From positions 254,698,484 through 254,762,483 of the forward strand of contig CP136064.1 of NCBI GenBank assembly GCA_032622095.1: a stretch of DNA of 64,000 nt, in the 5' to 3' direction. Under the pieces are notes generated by a model. It was not told the origin of the DNA and did not search any database. It saw only the letters and a list, made by a program, of their open reading frames with translations. This DNA is from Siphonodentalium dalli. Lineage: Eukaryota > Mollusca > Scaphopoda > Gadilida > Siphonodentaliidae. Both the position numbers and the translations under genes were made by a program. This document shows positions 60,607 through 64,000 of the stretch, one piece after another; positions within the stretch are counted from its first letter, which is position 1; each line of letters opens with the position of its first letter.

Positions 60607-62777
60607 TCTACTATATAATTTGAGACTTCCGTATATATATGTGTGTGTGGGTACTTCATAGAATCGAAAACGGCTACGCGGATTGAGCTCAAACTTCCTA
60701 TCTGAGGGTAAAATCCCACGGACACCGTCGTTGTCGCGTTTTGGAGAAGATCTGAGCACCCATTCTTCACTCCCAATCATCAAATTCACCGCAATCGGCA
60801 CTTCGTGGTTAATATCATTGTATATGAAGCGTCGCTATAAAAGAGCGTTTGTTTACAATTGAACGCAACGTTATCGCTCGAAATATTATGCAGAGAGATA
60901 TATGGGAACAATATTTTGAGTGCTTTCTTATGCGTCGCTCGAAATATTATGCAGAGAGATATACGGGAACAATATTTTGAGTGCTTTCCTATGCGGAGAG
61001 CGTTTGTTTACAATTCAACGCAACGTTATCGCTCGAAATATTATAATAGAATAGAATAGAATAGAATAGAATTTATTAAGCAAAATACGTCCCTGGGTTG
61101 GGACAGGTTGCCATACATATATATAATATTAATATGGTACATGAACATATATAAACTGTATAATAATAACATCACTCAGTCAAGTAACTTAATATACATT
61201 ATATAATAATATTTATGTATTGTTCAATCTGCACTCGAAAAACCTCCTGACTATGTTGCAAACTTTCGCACAATGTTGTGTAAGGTCATTATCTAATACA
61301 TGCTTCAGTTGGTCCCATCTACTCATCAGTCGAAAATTAATAAAATTTCCCTCCATTAGTTTTAGTAATTCACTACGCTGGGTGGAATAATGGGGCAGTC
61401 AATTAAGAAGTGTCTTTCGTCTTCGACGATTTTGTCTTCACAAAAAACACACAGCCGTAATGGTAACGGTGTCTTTTTCGGTTGCGTATGCCTACCATTT
61501 TCAATAGCAAGAGAATGATTACTTATTCTCAGTCGCGTAAACATTGTACGATCAGTTTGGGAAGCTGTGTGAATAAGGTAGGGTTCTAACTCAAAATTTC
61601 TTTTGAAACGCCTATATGTTCTTAGCTTGTTTTTGCCTGATTTAGAAGCGCTATCAAGCATACTGACTCGAAAATCTATAACATGGTTTTTCTTAAGCTG
61701 GCGTTTGAACGAAATCAGACTACTCAGAATGGCGCTACTACTCTCATCGCTATTTAGAGTAAACCCATACGATTCTAAACCGTTGAAGATTGAACTACCA
61801 GTTTTTCCATTAAGTTGTTCAACGCGTCTTGCAATAACTTGCTCGTACAACGTGAGGTAATTTTAACAGCGTAGGTAGCCATTCTATACAATGCATCAAT
61901 ATATAAAGGATAGCTTCCTTGTTCAGCTCGAACAGCAGAATTAGATGCATATTTTCCAACTCCGAGAATATGTTTGCAATGTGATACATGAATTTTTTCA
62001 CACGAATAGCGGTCATAATTTTGTTTAGTTATTCCTGTTGCCCAAATTTCACTTCCGTATAAGATGATGGGTTTAATTAATTTGTCGAATAGTTTAAGGG
62101 ACGTTTTCAGAGGGAGTGGTGCAGAGAGATATATGGGAACAATATTTTGAGTGCTTTCCTATGCGGAGAGATTTATTGGAAGTCATGGATCAGACGCAGT
62201 TGATTTACAATTCTTTGTCTGTTCGCTCTGTGCGGTGACTATTGACCATCTCGTAAGGGTGGACAACCTCTGTCAGGGGCTGCTCAATGGCCACGGGCAG
62301 GTTAAAAAAAATTATACCTCTTTTAGGGACGGGTATCATAATTTCTCTTGATTAAAATGTCTGTTGTTCCTAGGAACGGGGAAGTTTAGGACGGGTACCA
62401 TGAATTAACTCATTGAAAAACAAAGAATGCGTTGTCTGTCGTTCCTAGGAAGGGAGGATTTCATCGGGTCAATTTTCCACCAGAAAAAGTCTCAATTAAC
62501 TCATTGAAAAACATTAAAAAATTAATTAAAACAATTTAAAATTAAAAAAAATTTAAAATAAAAAAACAATTAAATTATAAAAACAAAAAATTCAATTAAA
62601 TTCAATTTAAACAAAATAAAATAAATATTAAAAAATTCAAAAAAACATAAATTAAATTAAAAAAACATTAAATTAATATTAAAAAATTGAAAAAAATTGA
62701 AAAAATAACAAAAATAAATAATTAAAAACAATGTCATGTTTCTGACCAACCACGCCAGTGGCGAGCTAACCTGCTAG
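60607..62777 (+). mobile_element. Helitron-like unit 7 of 7, split by a LINE
   Basis: Starts TCTACTATATAATTTGAGAC; the final CTAG at 62774-62777 is followed by T of the interrupted ~245-bp repeat. It contains a short tandem repeat of GCTCGAAATATTATGCAGAG with GGGAACAATATTTTGAGTGC, and one such unit is cut by the LINE at 61045-62120. Confidence 0.75.
61045..62120 (-). pseudogene. 5'-truncated non-LTR retrotransposon, C-terminal part
   Basis: On the minus strand the frame from 62119 reads PLPLKTSLKLFDKLIKPIIL then YGSEIWATG and GVGKYASNSAVRAEQGSYP, the region after RT in LINE ORF2. A one-base shift near 61857 moves the frame to the one at 61850-61362, which ends with RLRISNHSLAIENGR and CVFCEDKIVEDERHFLIDCP, a Cys/His zinc-binding end. 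The 3' end has an (ATTCT)n tail (61045-61070 on the plus strand). The flanks rejoin perfectly (AATATTAT with GCAGAGAG) without a target duplication. Confidence 0.82.
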
Positions 62778-62900
62778 TGATATATAAACGGAAAATGGGA
62801 TCTAACTCTATTTGATAATCTTATCAAATTGTACACATTTTTTGACATTCAGACTCATCGCTTCCGGTTGAGTGATATAACGCTCTTTAAAAGACAAATG
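62778..62900. repeat. About 245-bp tandem repeat, resumed after the Helitron array
   Basis: TGATATATAAACGGAAAATG, CTCTATTTGATAATCTTATC, AAATTGTACACATTTT continue the unit interrupted at 53977. ACGCTCTTTA follows at 62881. Confidence 0.8.
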
Positions 62901-63408
62901 CCTGGATGGTCCACTGTCTGGTATCAGTACGGCTGACTCATGTTTAGACGTTTCCGGTTTCGTCGCATCTCGAATTTTTGTTGTCGCAGTAGGCACACTT
63001 TTTTGCTTAATAAATACATTATGCGTGTATTTTTGGATTGACAATGTAGTCAGTTGTTGTTTCTGTATTATTTTGTTTCTATGTACACTGAAAGTCGCTC
63101 GCAAAATGATTTCATACGGCGATACTATCGTGGTTTATGCCAAGTAAAAAGTGAAAAAAAAGAAAAAATCGAGAAAAATAAATCATCTAGGATTGTATTC
63201 ACATGTTTCAGCAAAGCAATTCACCAAATAAAACATCCATCGCGAACTAGGAACCTTCTCTGACACGTATGAAGTTTCACTTATCTTTAATATACATTTT
63301 TCGTGATATAGTGCCTGTTTTTCAACAGGTGGTGTTGTTAAAAAGTGTACAGTTTAGATGTCAAAGATTGTGATTGTGTGTACGGTTTATCTCAAAATCG
63401 TGTACAAT
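62901..63408. other. Intergenic sequence
   Basis: Open frames of 98 (minus) and 69 (plus) residues, with Lys/Thr-rich composition and no recognised domain. Not called as genes. Confidence 0.4.
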
Positions 63409-63786
63409 ACCTTGGAACCTTTTTAAGTTTTGACAGGGATCCTTTTAAAGTCGAAAAAATAACGCGGGGTATATATTTATTAGTTATTATATGTTCCTTA
63501 ATAATGTACTTCACTGTAGGTTAATGTCCCATTTCAAAATTGCATGCTTTTCCTTGGTATTTGTGAGCCTATATCGCAATCAATTAGCCAGGATAAATTG
63601 CAAAATTGTAAGCGATGCAAGCAAAAGCGCTCACAGATTTATTTAAATCGTAAAAGTTCGAGTTGGGACCTCCACCAACAGTGAAGTGCATTATAAAGGA
63701 ACACATAATAACTAACAAATATATTCCCCGCGTTATGTTTTTGACTTTATACGGTTCCCTGTCAAAACTTCGAAAAAGTCCCAGGT
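63409..63786. mobile_element. Long inverted repeat, ~108-bp arms (MITE-like)
   Basis: The arm at 63409-63516 (ACCTTGGAACC, AGTTTTGACAGGGA, ATAACGCGGGGTATATATTT, CTTCACTG) is mirrored at 63679-63786 (CAGTGAAG, ATATATTCCCCGCGTTAT, TCCCTGTCAAAACT, CCCAGGT) with moderate divergence. The spacer is about 160 bp. No coding sequence. Confidence 0.8.
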
Positions 63787-63854
63787 TTTATACTGGTGGA
63801 ATATGATCTCTACGCGCGTTACCAGAGTAGAGATTCATGGAATGATTTAGGTAT

Positions 63855-64000
63855 AGGATTTGTTCTGATCAACACACAAGCTCAGACTGTTAATTACCAC
63901 TCCCGTGCTACATAACTGATGTGCAATTGTGCGTTTCTCGGCCAGTCAATGATTTAATCAAAACATTACAACTAAAACTAGATCAATCAAAAGTATAAGC
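63855..64000. repeat. Dispersed repeat, right edge
   Basis: ACACACAAGCTCAGACTGTT, ACTCCCGTGCTACATAACTG and AAACTAGATCAATCAAA closely match 33590-33690. It runs off the window. Confidence 0.75.

Noticed and set aside
62808-63263. Lys/Thr-rich frames on both strands
   Set aside because: Short, overlapping on opposite strands, starting in the resumed ~245-bp repeat; no domain.

Overview
This is eukaryotic nuclear DNA, most likely from a mollusc (probably a bivalve). It is AT-rich, contains introns, and is dominated by repeats. Supporting signs are a tRNA-derived SINE whose body resembles the molluscan Meta-SINEs (from memory), Helitron-type repeats with CTAG ends, 5'-truncated non-LTR retrotransposons, foldback MITEs and many minisatellites. 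There are no operons and no prokaryotic signals. Most open frames are chance frames inside tandem repeats.

The main genic content is on the minus strand: two tandem, paralogous gene 3' portions with the same exon order. Each has a 120-bp exon encoding a six-cysteine PLAC-like module, then a large exon encoding a second six-cysteine module fused to a Thr/Pro mucin stalk, then a transmembrane exon. The upstream gene (gene 1) uses 51595-51476, 44156-42969 and 40582-40285. The downstream gene (gene 2) uses 34212-34093, 29943-25951 and 24967-24825. Splice sites and phases agree: the introns between these exons are phase 1. The products look like secreted-then-anchored mucin-like surface proteins. 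Gene 1 carries a tyrosine-motif tail that is out of frame with its membrane helix. A decayed third mucin block lies at 44480-47125. A possible signal-peptide exon at 2961-2883 may start another minus-strand gene that runs out of the window.

On the plus strand, two exons (37908-38030 and 39883-40290) form a decayed gene fragment that meets the gene 1 tail exon end to end. A minus-strand Cys-rich fragment at 33247-33535 has a degenerate relative near 39350-39470.

Repeat layout: 0-12 kb holds a SINE, a GATATC-rich block, a 32-bp minisatellite, a piggyBac-like MITE with a nested foldback element, and a CAT-type microsatellite. 12.2-21.7 kb holds two successive large tandem duplications (units of 2,770 and 1,904 bp), each carrying minisatellites. 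47.6-48.6 kb has Helitron copies. 53978-62777 is a head-to-tail array of seven Helitron-like units set into an older ~245-bp tandem repeat at an A|T dinucleotide; two LINE fragments lie inside it. 63409-63786 is a long inverted repeat.

All assignments come from reading the sequence; no database search was possible.
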